64,000 nt of DNA, from positions 9,062,633-9,126,632 of the forward strand of contig NC_087069.1 in NCBI RefSeq assembly GCF_963678635.1, in the 5' to 3' direction. Below, piece by piece: positions 32,801 through 42,829 of this stretch. A program made the position numbers and the translations under genes. Numbering within the stretch: position 1 is the first letter of the stretch; each line of letters starts with the position of its first letter. The stretch comes from Symsagittifera roscoffensis (taxonomy: Eukaryota > Xenacoelomorpha > Acoela > Convolutidae). A model generated the notes under the pieces. The model was given only the letters and a program-made list of their open reading frames with translations, did not search any database and had not been told where the DNA came from.

Positions 32801-35800
32801 TGCTCTCGTCCGAGTCTTCATCCCATTCTTTACGCTCCCCGGACAATTTTCCTTCTCCGGTTTCGTCTTCTTTCATGAATCTGGACCACTCCCCGGACTC
32901 TTGATCTAATCCCAGGTGTTCAATTTCTTCTCTGAATGTCACTTTCTTATCCCTGACTTTTGTTTGCTCCAGAATTTTTTCGGGGATTTTCTCAACTAGT
33001 GATCGCACAACTTCCTTGCTATCAGTGGTGATTCCTTTTGAGACGTCAGTATTGTTCACTGTTTTTTCTCTCCGAAGTATGGTTAGTTCCGGTGCCTCCT
33101 GACTTTTCCCTTGGATCACGGGTTTGTCATCCGATAGTTTCTCAAGCAACCTCATTAAGTCTTCATCTATTTGGACCGTTCCCTCCTCTACCTGGGTGAG
33201 ATCGTGACCTTTTGCCTTGAGTGTTTCCCTCACGATTTTGGACTTGAGCATTATTCCTACCGGAATCCCTCTGCTTTTCTTCAAGATGGTCTTTTCAAGA
33301 GACTCTTTTGGCAATTCGGGATGATCTTCAATCGGTTTACCTGATTTGTCCAGCCATCTCGTGAGTGGAAGACTGTCGTATGTTTCTTTGTCCATAAAGG
33401 AGAAACCATCTTTGATCTCAGGTCTGTCCGCCTCTCTTTGTTCTTGTCTCTCGTAGAACTCCGTCTTCTTGCTCAAGCTGTCGGCATTTTGATGTTTGTC
33501 TCGCGTTCTATGTTCAATTATCATGTTGTATCCGTCCAAGCGAACTATCCATCTCCCAATGTAGCTCTGGTCCATTGAGTACGTTTTCAGCCAGCTTAAT
33601 GCTCGGTTATCTACTCGCAGTTTGAAAGGTTCACTGCCTAGGTACGCTCTGTATTTCTCGACAAAGGTGACCACTGCGAACATCTCTGCTTTCGGTGCTC
33701 CGTACTTCATTTCTGTGTCACTTAGGACTTTGCTCCCGTATGCTATTGGTCTCAAGACTGTCTTCCCATTCCATTCTTGTTCTTGATGGAGAACCCCAGA
33801 AATCGCGACTACCGACGCATCTGTGTCCAGCACGTACATCCCCTTCTCAGTCGGCATACCCAGTACTGGTGCCTCACATAGCTCTTTCTTTATTCTCTGG
33901 AATGACTCTTCTGCTGCGTTGTTCCACGTGAACTTCTTGCCCTTGTGTCTCATTAATTGTTGCATCGGGTATACCTTGTCCGCGTAGCCTTTGATGAACT
34001 CCCTGTAATAGTTAGCGAAGCCCAGGAAGCTCATCAACTGGTGCTCTGTCTTCGGTGATTTCCAGGTTAGGACTGCTTCCACGGCGTCTGGGTCAGGTCT
34101 GATGCCGTGCTTGTCTACCATCCTGCCCAAATATTTTATTGAGTCCTTGAGTATTTCACACTTTGATGGTTTGCACTTCAGCCCCGATCTTTTCATGCAC
34201 GCGAACACCTCATCAAGTCTCTCAATGTGGTCTTCTAGTGTTGGCGTTGCTATTACCACGTCGTCCACGTAGCACATTACCAGGTTGCCGTACTTCTTCG
34301 TCACGCCTATCAGCGCGTGTGCCATCAGCCGTTGAAACGTGGCTGTGGCATTGCAGAGTCCAAACGGCATCCGTTTCCATTGAAACAGACCTAACTCGCA
34401 GGCGAACCCTGTCTTGTCCCTGTCTTGTTTCCTTAATGGTACCTGCCAAAAAGCCGAGCCTAAATCAAGAGTCGTAAAAAATTTTGCATCACCTAACTTC
34501 GAGAGGCTTTCATCAATTCTAGGTATGGGATAGGCATCCTTCACCGTGACGGATTTCAGGTATCGAAAGTCACAACAGAACCTCAACTGGTCGCCTTTCT
34601 TTTTGGCCATCACTACTCCACACGCCCACGGTGACTTGGATGGTTCTATCATGTCATACTCTAGTAACGTCTCGATTTCTTTTCTACACGCGTCCGATTT
34701 GTGTGGGGTCATACGCCTCGCCCCCTCCCTGTGCGGTACCGCGTTTTCCTCAAGTTCTATTTCATGCTCCACAAAATTACAACACCCGATATCCGCCTTA
34801 TGCCTCGAGAAAACTTCTTCGTTCCGCTCTAGTACGTCTTTGATGGCTTCGAGCTGTTCATCTTTCAGTTTGCCCCTCAAATGTTCAATCTCCGGCAGAA
34901 CCGGTTTATCTGTCTGCATCTCATCTAGTGTGGGTCGCTCTGGAAAGTTTGAACAGCTCGACAGCCCATCGTCCGTTTCTGACTTAAGTGATTTAATTAG
35001 GCCTGAAGAATATTTAATTTTTTGCAATCGTCTCAAAATACAAATTTTATCCCTGTGATTGGGACAATCAACAACTTCATTTTGTTTTAAGTTCTCAATC
35101 GTTTCATATCGAGTTTTAACCGGCAAAGCATATCCCAGTTTCCTCCCTCTCTGTATCGTGATCGGTATGTCAAGGGTATTCAACAAGACACTGACGCAGA
35201 GACCACTCTTCGTTATCGAAAATGATCTTCCTAAAACAGCAGCACTTTGACTATTAGGGTTTGGAACTATACATACTTGCTTATTGTCACTTAGTTCATT
35301 GTAGTTTTTCATCCTCAAGCTCACGATTGCTGCTTCATTAGCTTTTAGCCTCACTCTCCTACTCAAGAATACCGGTGCTTTGTTTTCATTTGCCATTATC
35401 AAATTTACCGGTTTGATTGCGTACCTCCTATCCGGGTTCCGTATCCTGAACATTGCATTATTTAGATCAATCGTTACGTCGAAATTCCTGATGAAGTCTC
35501 TGCCCAAAATGAATTGGTCAGATTCATCCAGGTTTTCTACCACGATGAAGCTCATCCACAGGTTACGTTCTCCCAAATTGAGGGCTATTATCGGCGTCCT
35601 GCCTAGCACCCGAAGGGCCCCTTTGTTCGCAGCTGACAGCCGTATTCTCGAGTCTATCAAATCATCTTTGTTGAAGCCCATTCGCTCCCAAGTCTCAATT
35701 GGTATGACACTCAAGACCGCTCCCGTGTCAAGTAACCCACGTAACTGAGTCTTCTTTCCACTTATGTCCAACACGTGCCCTGTCACGTCTGCTTCCGTTC

Positions 35801-38690
35801 CGATGTGCATTGCATCTTCTTCAAGCATAGCACAGTGTCCAATCGATCTTACTTTCAATTCCTCCTTCCCTACATAGATTTGTCCAATCAGGTCTTCGTC
35901 GCATGTTATCATCGTCTTAGTATAGATGTTGATTCCATCTATGTTTAGCATAACCTCGTGTGGACCGTAAGCTTCAGTGTATCTGTTATCAACACGTACC
36001 GACTTGCTGCCCCCTCTCGTGAGTAGTGCCCTGAGCGCTCTAGAAGTAGTTCGTGGACTTATTCCACTCAAGTAGTCTGCATACACGTCAATGTGCATTA
36101 ACGTCTGGTCGCTCGGCTCGCTCAAGTTTCTAGTCACCTCGTGGCCGCCCACTGTGATTATCGACATTATTCTTGCTCCGATTTTCGATATTCCAAAGGG
36201 TTTACCTGTCACCATTTTCACGGTGTTACAATTCCCGTTCTTTGTTGAGCCCGTTCTAGCCTCTGGTACTACGTTCGTTCCGGTTAATGCTTCGTTAAAA
36301 TTCTGTCTCTCGATCTCCAACTTTAGTCGTTGCTCTATTTCTTTCGCAGCCAGATCTTGTTTCACTTTGGCAATTGCTTCCGTCGCCGCTCTCTCATAAT
36401 TTATCTCTAGAGAGCTCCCGGCCGCGGACTCTAACGCACCGCTAACATGTGTTACAGCTTTCACTGTCTTCGTCGGCAATTCGGTGTTTGGTGCCCCTAA
36501 GTTCCTAGATTCGAACTCGTTTTGCCTGTTCCGCTGATTCTGCACCGCCGCTAATGCCAACTTATGTTTGGGGTGATTCTGGTCCTTGACCGCTTCCCAG
36601 AACAAGGGACAATCCATTCTGAAGTGCCCCTCCTGGTTACAGAAAAAACATCTGGCGCCTATCTTGATGATTAAGCCATTATAGTACTCGTGTTCCTCCA
36701 TCTGACTCATGTCCTCCTCATCCGGTGCATAACCTAGGCTCTTCATGCCTTGTTTGTACGTTGTGCAGTCAGCCACATGATGATCCGCTGACCCGCAGTT
36801 CGCGCATGATCTGCGCTTATCCATATCATCTCTAGGTTTGTACCATGATGACCTCTGGGGTTGGCTTCCCCCTTGCGTGTTCCTGTTTTCAGAATATGAG
36901 TACTTCTTAGGTTTCATCAGCATGTATTCTCTTGATTTCTGTCTCATTTCTTCTGGGGTGGGTGCGCTGTCCTTCGACAACGTGTAGTATGTTGCTAACA
37001 TTGTCCTTAAGTCATCACTTTTCACCCCATCAATGAACTTCGAGGCAATGCTAAAGTTCCGTCTGTTAGTCGACTCCTCTGGGTCACTCCTCCTTCTCAA
37101 GCTCTCGAGGTCATCTAGGAACCGATCTATTGACTCGTCGTCCCTCTGTCTCCTTTTTTCAAATCGCATCATCGCTTGATGACCCTTCATGCCTGAGCCG
37201 AATCTGTTCAACAGTATTTCAAAGATTTTGTCCGCGGTGTCGCGTTCTTCTTCTTTCTTCGCAACCACACACTTTAATGCCGTGCCTTCTAAATTGCTGA
37301 GTATGGCTGTGCACGCTTGTCTTTCGTCACTCAAGTTATCTTGCTCTAGATGTAGTCTCATCACTTCCACCCAAGTGTCAATGCATCCATCGGAGTCATC
37401 TTTGAATTCTTTTGGCTTCTTGAATGTTTTTCTTGATTTTCCCTCTCTCCTGTCGCTCGAGTCAGTGTTCCTCGTGGCGAAGGCCTCTAGAGTCCTGTTC
37501 ATCATCTCCCAAGTGCTGGCCCATGTCATAGCATCCGGTCCTGAGTTGCTGTTGGCTGTTGAATCTCCCGGACCAGTCGTCGTGTTCGACGTTCCACTCT
37601 TCATTATTGTTTTCGCAGCTGTTGATGCTATGCTTATCGCATCCCTGGGTATGGGCAACGGTGTCGATTGCCGTTTGTTTCTTTGTGGTTCTACAAAATC
37701 AACTCTGGTGCCTTGCGTACGATCCGCTGCCGGTCTCTCTTGTGGTGTAGAACCTCTCAAGATTGCATCCAACTTCGCCTGTATTGCACACGAACTCTCT
37801 GCTTGACTCTTGCTCATTGTGTCCATTCTCCTTTCCAGGCTCCCTAATTGGCTGTTAACCTCATCATATCGGTTCTTCAACTGTTGCATGTCTGTTTTGA
37901 TGTTCTTTTCTCGTTCTTCATTGGTGGCCTCTACCTTGTCTGACATTTCCTTGAGTCTCTCCTCTGTTGCTTTAGCTAGGTTAAAATAACTGTCTAGATA
38001 CTCGTGCTTGTTGTATCTTATCTCCTTTTTTATCACCTCTCTGTCTTCTTCACTGTTCTTAAGTCTTTTGTCGATCTGATTTAATTTCGCCAACAAATCG
38101 CCCAGCTCAATGGTAGTCTCTTCATGGTCAACCGTGGGTTTCTCTTCGGCCATAGCCTCTGCTTTAGCTTGTTCCTCATTCTGGCCGGTTTCTGTCGCTT
38201 TCGTGCTCACTGTACCAAATGTTCGTGCTCTTTCTGCTTTTGGCTCTTCAGTCACGTTTTCTTTCGTTTTTATTCCGAACATTATTCCCAATTTTTCCGT
38301 AAAAGATGTCCTCTTTACTTGAGAGTCTTCTTTCACCGTTTCTTCGGTGTTGCCTATTGCATCTTCCGCGTCATCTATCGGTGAGAACTCTATGGGTTTC
38401 TGGTTCGGTTCCTCTGTATTGGGCATTGGAGTTGACTCTGTCGCCATCTTCCCTGTTTCATCCACACTTTGATCGGGTGTCTCTAGATCAATCTCGATGG
38501 TGGGTTCTACTCTCTCCCCTTCCGTGCCCTCTTTCGCCCTGTTCTCCGCTGTACTCCTTGTGCTGACCATGTTAACTGAAAAGTTCTTCTTTGTTATCTT
38601 CGGACCCATTGGTGTTGCTTTGCTTAGCGACGAATTATACTTAGCTTCGGTCGATCTTTTTTCAGCTACCGGTACCCTGCTCCGCCTCAT
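29889..38690 (-). CDS. gag-pol: Element 1 gag-pol polyprotein, intact (2933 aa)
   Basis: One uninterrupted frame from ATG at 38690. Seen in order: acidic N-terminus; coiled coil (about 190-310); capsid-like region (about 430-535); two CX2CX4HX4C zinc knuckles (about 629-642 and 681-694); retropepsin LLDTGA (about 988) with FILGRDF; reverse transcriptase with YVDD (about 1474); RNase H starting YVLDTDAS (about 1620); a long charged linker; integrase H2C2 finger and D-D35-E (about 2230, 2289, 2325); GPF module (KKWRGPFMI, about 2463); then some 450 further residues. RT then RNase H then integrase is the Ty3/gypsy order. Gag and Pol share one frame without a stop or shift. The last 145 residues resemble a TARG1-type macrodomain (see findings). 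All recognised catalytic residues are present, so the enzyme set looks functional. Confidence 0.95.
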   Translation of the reverse strand: MRRSRVPVAEKRSTEAKYNSSLSKATPMGPKITKKNFSVNMVSTRSTAENRAKEGTEGERVEPTIEIDLETPDQSVDETGKMATESTPMPNTEEPNQKPIEFSPIDDAEDAIGNTEETVKEDSQVKRTSFTEKLGIMFGIKTKENVTEEPKAERARTFGTVSTKATETGQNEEQAKAEAMAEEKPTVDHEETTIELGDLLAKLNQIDKRLKNSEEDREVIKKEIRYNKHEYLDSYFNLAKATEERLKEMSDKVEATNEEREKNIKTDMQQLKNRYDEVNSQLGSLERRMDTMSKSQAESSCAIQAKLDAILRGSTPQERPAADRTQGTRVDFVEPQRNKRQSTPLPIPRDAISIASTAAKTIMKSGTSNTTTGPGDSTANSNSGPDAMTWASTWEMMNRTLEAFATRNTDSSDRREGKSRKTFKKPKEFKDDSDGCIDTWVEVMRLHLEQDNLSDERQACTAILSNLEGTALKCVVAKKEEERDTADKIFEILLNRFGSGMKGHQAMMRFEKRRQRDDESIDRFLDDLESLRRRSDPEESTNRRNFSIASKFIDGVKSDDLRTMLATYYTLSKDSAPTPEEMRQKSREYMLMKPKKYSYSENRNTQGGSQPQRSSWYKPRDDMDKRRSCANCGSADHHVADCTTYKQGMKSLGYAPDEEDMSQMEEHEYYNGLIIKIGARCFFCNQEGHFRMDCPLFWEAVKDQNHPKHKLALAAVQNQRNRQNEFESRNLGAPNTELPTKTVKAVTHVSGALESAAGSSLEINYERAATEAIAKVKQDLAAKEIEQRLKLEIERQNFNEALTGTNVVPEARTGSTKNGNCNTVKMVTGKPFGISKIGARIMSIITVGGHEVTRNLSEPSDQTLMHIDVYADYLSGISPRTTSRALRALLTRGGSKSVRVDNRYTEAYGPHEVMLNIDGINIYTKTMITCDEDLIGQIYVGKEELKVRSIGHCAMLEEDAMHIGTEADVTGHVLDISGKKTQLRGLLDTGAVLSVIPIETWERMGFNKDDLIDSRIRLSAANKGALRVLGRTPIIALNLGERNLWMSFIVVENLDESDQFILGRDFIRNFDVTIDLNNAMFRIRNPDRRYAIKPVNLIMANENKAPVFLSRRVRLKANEAAIVSLRMKNYNELSDNKQVCIVPNPNSQSAAVLGRSFSITKSGLCVSVLLNTLDIPITIQRGRKLGYALPVKTRYETIENLKQNEVVDCPNHRDKICILRRLQKIKYSSGLIKSLKSETDDGLSSCSNFPERPTLDEMQTDKPVLPEIEHLRGKLKDEQLEAIKDVLERNEEVFSRHKADIGCCNFVEHEIELEENAVPHREGARRMTPHKSDACRKEIETLLEYDMIEPSKSPWACGVVMAKKKGDQLRFCCDFRYLKSVTVKDAYPIPRIDESLSKLGDAKFFTTLDLGSAFWQVPLRKQDRDKTGFACELGLFQWKRMPFGLCNATATFQRLMAHALIGVTKKYGNLVMCYVDDVVIATPTLEDHIERLDEVFACMKRSGLKCKPSKCEILKDSIKYLGRMVDKHGIRPDPDAVEAVLTWKSPKTEHQLMSFLGFANYYREFIKGYADKVYPMQQLMRHKGKKFTWNNAAEESFQRIKKELCEAPVLGMPTEKGMYVLDTDASVVAISGVLHQEQEWNGKTVLRPIAYGSKVLSDTEMKYGAPKAEMFAVVTFVEKYRAYLGSEPFKLRVDNRALSWLKTYSMDQSYIGRWIVRLDGYNMIIEHRTRDKHQNADSLSKKTEFYERQEQREADRPEIKDGFSFMDKETYDSLPLTRWLDKSGKPIEDHPELPKESLEKTILKKSRGIPVGIMLKSKIVRETLKAKGHDLTQVEEGTVQIDEDLMRLLEKLSDDKPVIQGKSQEAPELTILRREKTVNNTDVSKGITTDSKEVVRSLVEKIPEKILEQTKVRDKKVTFREEIEHLGLDQESGEWSRFMKEDETGEGKLSGERKEWDEDSDESSEDQDSLCMILAEEKMRQHDRELQTDPSSGTYNLEMQEVRGGTELEKIAVSRKPLRELSCNSNVRTNLVPEDDMKIMKRIICVKLSDDIHNPGEMNGQIMALKEHVKARYRLSDLIRAQKNDKMTSNLSKWIHSGVKEKGELEEDSYKILSQFYKEKRDLLYHTAEGVVACKRRDEEKILHKHNLIILPQLYQTEVLFRSHDQMGHQGIDKVQQRILHRFDWPGMRKACERWVNACLACLQVKDPRKMKFPLKSVESSEFNEVVQIDHQKICMTESGYNQILVIIDHFTKLAEAVPCQTASAEETCDHLITHWISRYGCPMTFQSDNGKAFVGDLTKELMKRSHIAQAHSTTYHPQTNGLVERQNRTLVNMLRVYCSRYMTDWDKYLPQVVGAYNSTQHSTTGISPFMMLTGRERAMPLTFFYPEYEGKRTSPQAYVKEAIKRQQELNELYRRNTAQAQTRQRKKYDEKILRAKPYEVGQYVWVFQNVIPPKGTKKLLKKWRGPFMITEVHQQGRFYRLSTGRAAHYENLKPHVPSPEDWCLPKDMEGLDYLVVEPACEVNEKGTREKNDGNENLSLDDNEKIEVESDAGSFVEEDWNDPEQNEVPKWMEPDRPTPPETRTGNRKRTGMRYNRYGDDFLIDKIQPEKLSEELLGVGELEAGEESQVIDDGGHYPQDDYSTPEVETDLEQGEIERRENTNLRILEWMRDVKDEGHEGQSMQQVDVSAAKYMKTAEPLFGWTATDRPLDIPKDNSDPTTSTGTSINIFVRGVGVGLTHTENSMIKKLKEVRETSGLELEEEEPEPTIGRNFKTKFEIPNEYSENIMITDSDFILSNRTSAICITADMSFKSRLEADFKREYQNVEFLFRQRPGLGGMAALPPSVAQVPGKYLCFLVTRVNDRNTIDPEHVILALTRLRDFMIERGILEVSVPVYDPNRGKLSSRELYAILHVVFAETEIVVHLHKKYYLSIA

Positions 38691-38995
38691 TATTTACAAT
38701 TGTTATTATTTACAATATTATTATCTACAAAAATTCTATTCTAAGGTTTAAAAACTCCAAGGAAAAAAAAAAAATTAATAATTCGCTAAAAACAATTTTT
38801 CTTGAACTCTTGTAAGCTCTTTCGTGTTAGGTTAGGATAGGGAACGTGTTGAACGTGTTGTTATACTTGGTGCTTCAACCTAACCTATTACTTTTGTAGT
38901 ACCCCCTTCCTAATGCTGTTCCAAGACTTTCTCTTTACCGTCCCAAGACCGTTCAGCGTTGTCCCTGTACTTCTCGTTGGTACCTTTAGACCAGC

Positions 38996-39643
38996 GTCCC
39001 AAGACCAGCGTCCCAAGACCAATGGCCCAAGACTAACGTCCCAAGACTAACGTCCCAAGACTAACGTCCCAAGACCTATGTCCCAAGACTAACGTCCCAA
39101 GACCAACGTCCCAAGACTAACGTCCCAAGACCAATGGCCCAAGACTAACGTCCCAAGACCAATGTCCCAAGACTAATGTCCCAAGACTAACGTCCCAAGA
39201 CCAATGGCCCAAGACTAACGTCCCAAGACCAATGTCCCAAGACTAATGTCCCAAGACTAACGTCCCAAGACCAATGGCCCAAGACCAACGTCCCAAGACC
39301 AATGGCCCAAGACCAACGTCCCAAGACCAATGTCCCAAGACCAATGGCCCAAGACCAATGTCCCAAGACCAACGTCCCAAGACCAATGGCCCAAGACCAA
39401 TGTCCCAAGACCAACGTCCCAAGACCAATGTCCCAAGACCAATGTCCCAAGACCAACGTCCCAAGACCAATGGCCCAAGACCAATGTCCCAAGACCAATG
39501 TCCCAAGACCGTTTCGTACCAAGACTGCTCTGGCCCAAGACTGCCCCAAAGCTGCACTGTCCCAAGACTGTGTTGCTCCAAGACTGTCCCCAGACTGCAA
39601 TGTCCCTAGACTAGTTCGGTACTGTCCCAAGACTTGTCACTGA
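38996..39643 (-). repeat. 14-bp tandem array in element 1 leader
   Basis: About 45 units of GTCTTGGGACATTG-like sequence (minus-strand reading), with GTTAG or ATTGG spacers and a constant CTTGGGAC core. It ends about 300 bases before the gag start. Element 2 has the corresponding array with different spacer bases and partly a 13-bp period, so each array has been homogenised separately. Confidence 0.9.
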
Positions 39644-40551
39644 GTGTCTGGATATAGGATTTCTTTCTTCTTCGTTGTAGGGACTTCTTGGTTGTCTGTA
39701 CCTTGTACCACCACTCAAGCTCTAGTGAAAATTTTCCCAAAAACCCTCTCTTGGTTGCCAAATCTGGCCCCCCTTTTTTAGTTACCTCTTTTTGAATGTT
39801 CCCAGCAATTGGGAGCCAAAACTTGTGTGCAGGTATCTTGTGATCACCTGTTTGTATTAAAAACCAATCGCCAATCTTCCCCAAAACGCAACAATGTATA
39901 TAGAAAAAATAAAATTTTATACCGAAAAAAAAAAAAACAAAAAAACAAAACAGAGTAATCAACCCACCTAAAATTCAAAGGAGACAAATGTCAACCTTCT
40001 TTCAAAAAAAATGTCTGGTACCTAATTGCCACGCGTTTTCCTCCCCCCACTAGTTGTCTTATGAGGTGTCACGAAAACTGTCTATATCCGTTCCCCCCTA
40101 CCGATCCAACTAGCGTACCAATCTTAACTCGAGATAAGTTTTGGATGTCCACCTATTGTTACCACGCGTGTTGATGGCTAATGTAACTAAATCAACGATG
40201 TCGATTAACTAGTTACTCTAATTCCCCCCTTTTTACAATTTACAACCGCCAAGCTCTAACCTAACCAGTCCCCCTGCTAACCTCCCCCCTGTTTAGCCCC
40301 CCTCTTAAGCCGAAAAATCCCTTAAGCGCCGGGTGCTAAACCTCTCTTGAGAAAACCGTAGACCTGTTTCCAGGTCTGCTTGAGTAAAAACTGCCTCAAA
40401 ACAATGGGACTCCGCTTATCCAATTTTACACTTATTTCTTATAATGTAATGTGGATTCTAACGATACCCGTTGTCCGACCTGAGAACACCCTTGTGCGTC
40501 CTCTTGTGGTGGCCCTGTGCTGGTTGTCTCTGTTCTGCCCTTGACAGCAGA

Positions 40552-40680
40552 CCCACTTTCCCACTCGACTGGTCACCTCTTCCAATCAAGTCTCTTGGTG
40601 GTCCGTTTCGATCCTTGTGAACCTCTTTCCCACTCGACTGGTCACCCTTTCCAGTCAAGTCTCCCAGTGGTCCGGTTGGG
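40552..40680 (-). repeat. Two-copy repeat of about 70 bp in element 1 leader
   Basis: CCCACTCGACTGGTCACC followed by C/T-rich text and CAAGTCTC-x-x-x-GTGGTCCG occurs twice in a row. The same pair is present in element 2 at 43262-43392, so it is an inherited part of the family leader. Confidence 0.7.
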
Positions 40681-41128
40681 TCGCAATCTATCTAAAAACC
40701 CTTAACAACGCCCCCCACTCGGGCACCCTACCAAGGTCACTGCTAGTTGATCGAAAAATTGCTAGATTGATCGAAACGATCGGTCTTGTAAAACAGTATG
40801 TGTATACTATTTAATTAATACAAAGGTTCGATCCAACTAATTTGGTATCAAAGTCACTGTCTTTTTTCGTTTTATAGTTTTTGTTCCTATTTGTTTTCCT
40901 TTTTTGCTCGTGTTTTTGTCCCCCTAGTTGCCCCCCTTTACTCGGTTAGCTAAGCCTCGTTCGGAGAGCGTACCAGGAAGTTTTCTTGAGTTTTCTTAAA
41001 AAGCTATCACGGTACAACCGGAAGGTTTACACGTTCCCGCTGAACCGTACCACCGGTACTCTAGAATGGGCATGTAGCCCGGAGCTGTGTCAAGTGGGTT
41101 CGACTCCGTAGTCATGATGTCGTAAAAA

Positions 41129-41143
41129 CACCCAGGAGCGCCA
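41129..41143 (-). promoter_or_regulatory. Element 1 primer-binding site candidate
   Basis: Read on the minus strand, TGGCGCTCCTGGGTG starts 11 bases inside the 5' LTR end. The same block and spacing (11-12) occur in elements 2 and 3. The priming tRNA was not identified. Confidence 0.7.
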
Positions 41144-41154
41144 TAAAAACACTA

Positions 41155-42042
41155 TGTAACAGTCGCCTACTTTAGTCACATATGAGGCTTAAGAAAAATA
41201 GGCCCTATAACCATTGGCTCAAGAGTCAGGGACACTATCTCTTGTGTTTTTCCGCCTCAAGAACGGTCGGAGCCAATTCGGTTCGCTTGCGACATGAGAC
41301 TGGAACCCATTACAGCTTAAAGGCCACTACCAAAATACCCCCCCACTCTAGAAATAAAGACGTCCCCATACTTAGGTCTCGGGATACCCAAAATACATGA
41401 ACGCCGTTAAAAACCGGGTCGGAACAATCCGCTTAGTTACTTTTTATTGGACAGTGGAACTTTGATCCATTTCAGATGGATCAACCTAAAACTCGCCTTA
41501 TCTCAACATAACTATCATAAAATACACTCGAGAAATTTAAATTGGAACTTACATATCGACGCACTTGAATATGAGGAGTAAGTTATAACTGAGCAGCTTG
41601 AGAATTAAGTAATATAACTAAATAAGTTTTAAGGCCAATTAGTTTCAATAACAGAAGTAAGTTTTTGTCTCTAGAATCAAAGTCTCTGAATGAACCCTTT
41701 GGACACTCGAGTTGTCCACTCTTCCATTCAGAGTCCACTCCTTTCCATTCGAATAATTGTTCTGTCTCAAGTCCGTATTCGATTCTCCTGTTTTCAGGAC
41801 AAGACAGCTCTACTCTCTTGATATTTCGTATCGAGAAATTGCGAATAGCAATTTCCTGCCTTTTTCTTGAGTAGTTTCCCGCAATTGTTAATTCGGGTGT
41901 TCTGATTTCTGACTTTTTCATTTTCAGTTGGTTCGAGAAAATTGAGCATGACAGGCTCGATTCGAATTTTGCAAAATTAAAATTTCACTCCAAAATTACG
42001 TATTTCTCAAGGTCAAACCCCCAGACATGACCGACTGGCACA
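41155..42042 (-). repeat. Element 1 5' LTR (888 bp)
   Basis: Copy of 25789-26676 with one visible substitution. It should hold the element's promoter. Its outer end abuts the resumed element 2 LTR at 42043, so the two elements stand head to head. Confidence 0.95.
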
Positions 42043-42803
42043 CTGAAAGTCAGAAAAGGAAAAAAGAACAATTTTAGAACAATTGCGGGAAAGTTGGCAG
42101 ATAAAAACGAGTGGGAAATTGCTATTCGCAATTTCCATCATAGTGAACAAGAGTAGAGCTGTCCTATCTGAAATAGAAGACAGAGTATTCCCGAGAGAGT
42201 AATTATTCGAACTGGACCAGAGTGAACCTTCGACGGAAAGGTGGACAGCTTGAGTGTCCCAATGGTCCACATAAAACTTCGTTCTTGAGTTCAAACTTAC
42301 CCTTACCATTCAAACTGATAAACATTGAATTTATCTAGTTACCTTAGTTAATTCTAGAGTTGCTCACCCGTTTAATTACTTCCTGTGCTTGAGCGCATCA
42401 ACATGTGAGTCCTTAATTTAAATTTCTAGAGTGTGTTTTATGATTGTTATGTTGAGGTAAGGCGAGTTTTAGGTTGATCCATCTGAAATGGATCAAAGTT
42501 CCACTGTCTAATAAAAAGTAACTTAACGGATTGTTCCAACCCGGTTTTTAACGGCGTTCATGTATTTTGGGTATCTAGAGACCTAAGTATGGGGACGTTT
42601 CTAATTCTAGAGTGGGGGGATATTTTAGTAGTAGCCTTTAAGCTGTAACGGGTCGTAGTCTCATGTCACAAGCGAACCGAACTGGCTCCGACCGTTCTTG
42701 AGGTGGAAAAACACAAGAGATAGTGTCCCTGACCCTTGAGCCAGTGGTTATAGGGCCTATTTTTCTTAAGCCTCATGTGTGACTGCAGTAGACGAATGTT
42801 ACA
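42043..42803 (+). repeat. Element 2 5' LTR, remaining 761 bp
   Basis: Continues the LTR begun at 25662. It is recognisably related to the element 1 LTR but clearly diverged. It keeps the palindrome GGAAATTGCTATTCGCAATT (from about 42116), the stem-loop TTGATCCAT-CTGAA-ATGGATCAA (42474-42496), AATAAA (42510-42515) and the end GAATGTTACA. Confidence 0.92.
42474..42515 (+). promoter_or_regulatory. Conserved LTR stem-loop followed by polyadenylation signal
   Basis: A perfect 9-bp stem (TTGATCCAT/ATGGATCAA) with a 5-base loop, 13 bases before AATAAA. Element 1 has the same stem with a changed loop (26096-26118 and 41462-41484), and element 3 keeps a worn version. Conservation in diverged LTRs suggests a role in the transcript ends. 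Confidence 0.6.
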
Positions 42804-42814
42804 TAGTGTTTTTA

Positions 42815-42829
42815 TGGCGCTCCTGGGTG
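42815..42829 (+). promoter_or_regulatory. Element 2 primer-binding site candidate
   Basis: TGGCGCTCCTGGGTG, 11 bases after the LTR end, identical in three elements. The TGG start fits pairing with a tRNA 3' CCA. The tRNA is unidentified. Confidence 0.7.

Larger units (their letters stand above)
38691..41154 (-). other. Element 1 leader (about 2.5 kb, non-coding)
   Basis: From the 5' LTR it holds the primer site, a G/C-rich stretch, two copies of a roughly 70-bp repeat (40552-40680; shared CCCACTCGACTGGTCACC), and the 14-bp array (38996-39643). No convincing ORF is present. Long frames over the array are translations of a tandem repeat. Confidence 0.75.
25789..42042 (-). mobile_element. Element 1: complete related LTR retrotransposon inserted in the 5' LTR of element 2
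   Basis: Two 888-bp LTRs (25789-26676 and 41155-42042) in direct orientation begin TGTAACAG and end GGCACA in plus-strand reading. They bound 14.5 kb of internal sequence read on the minus strand. CTG flanks both sides (25786-25788 and 42043-42045), or ACTG if the shared terminal A is counted. The LTRs show one difference (26649 G, 42015 A). Contents in element order: primer site, leader with tandem arrays, intact gag-pol, and a second coding unit with a large internal deletion. Confidence 0.95.

Noticed and set aside
30802-38566. Many antisense frames over gag-pol and the second unit
   Set aside because: Shadows of the real frames: Ser/Leu/Pro-rich, mirrored in both elements, and without start or domain support.
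39187-39643. Long overlapping frames on both strands through the element 1 leader array (and likewise 44151-44932 in element 2)
   Set aside because: They translate a 13-14-bp repeat in every frame (Trp-Ser-Trp-Asp or Pro-Lys-Thr patterns). Openness follows from the repeat having no stop codon, not from coding.
38996-39643. CRISPR array
   Set aside because: Units are 14 bp with spacers of 3-6 bases, inside a eukaryotic retrotransposon leader. There are no unique spacers and no cas genes.
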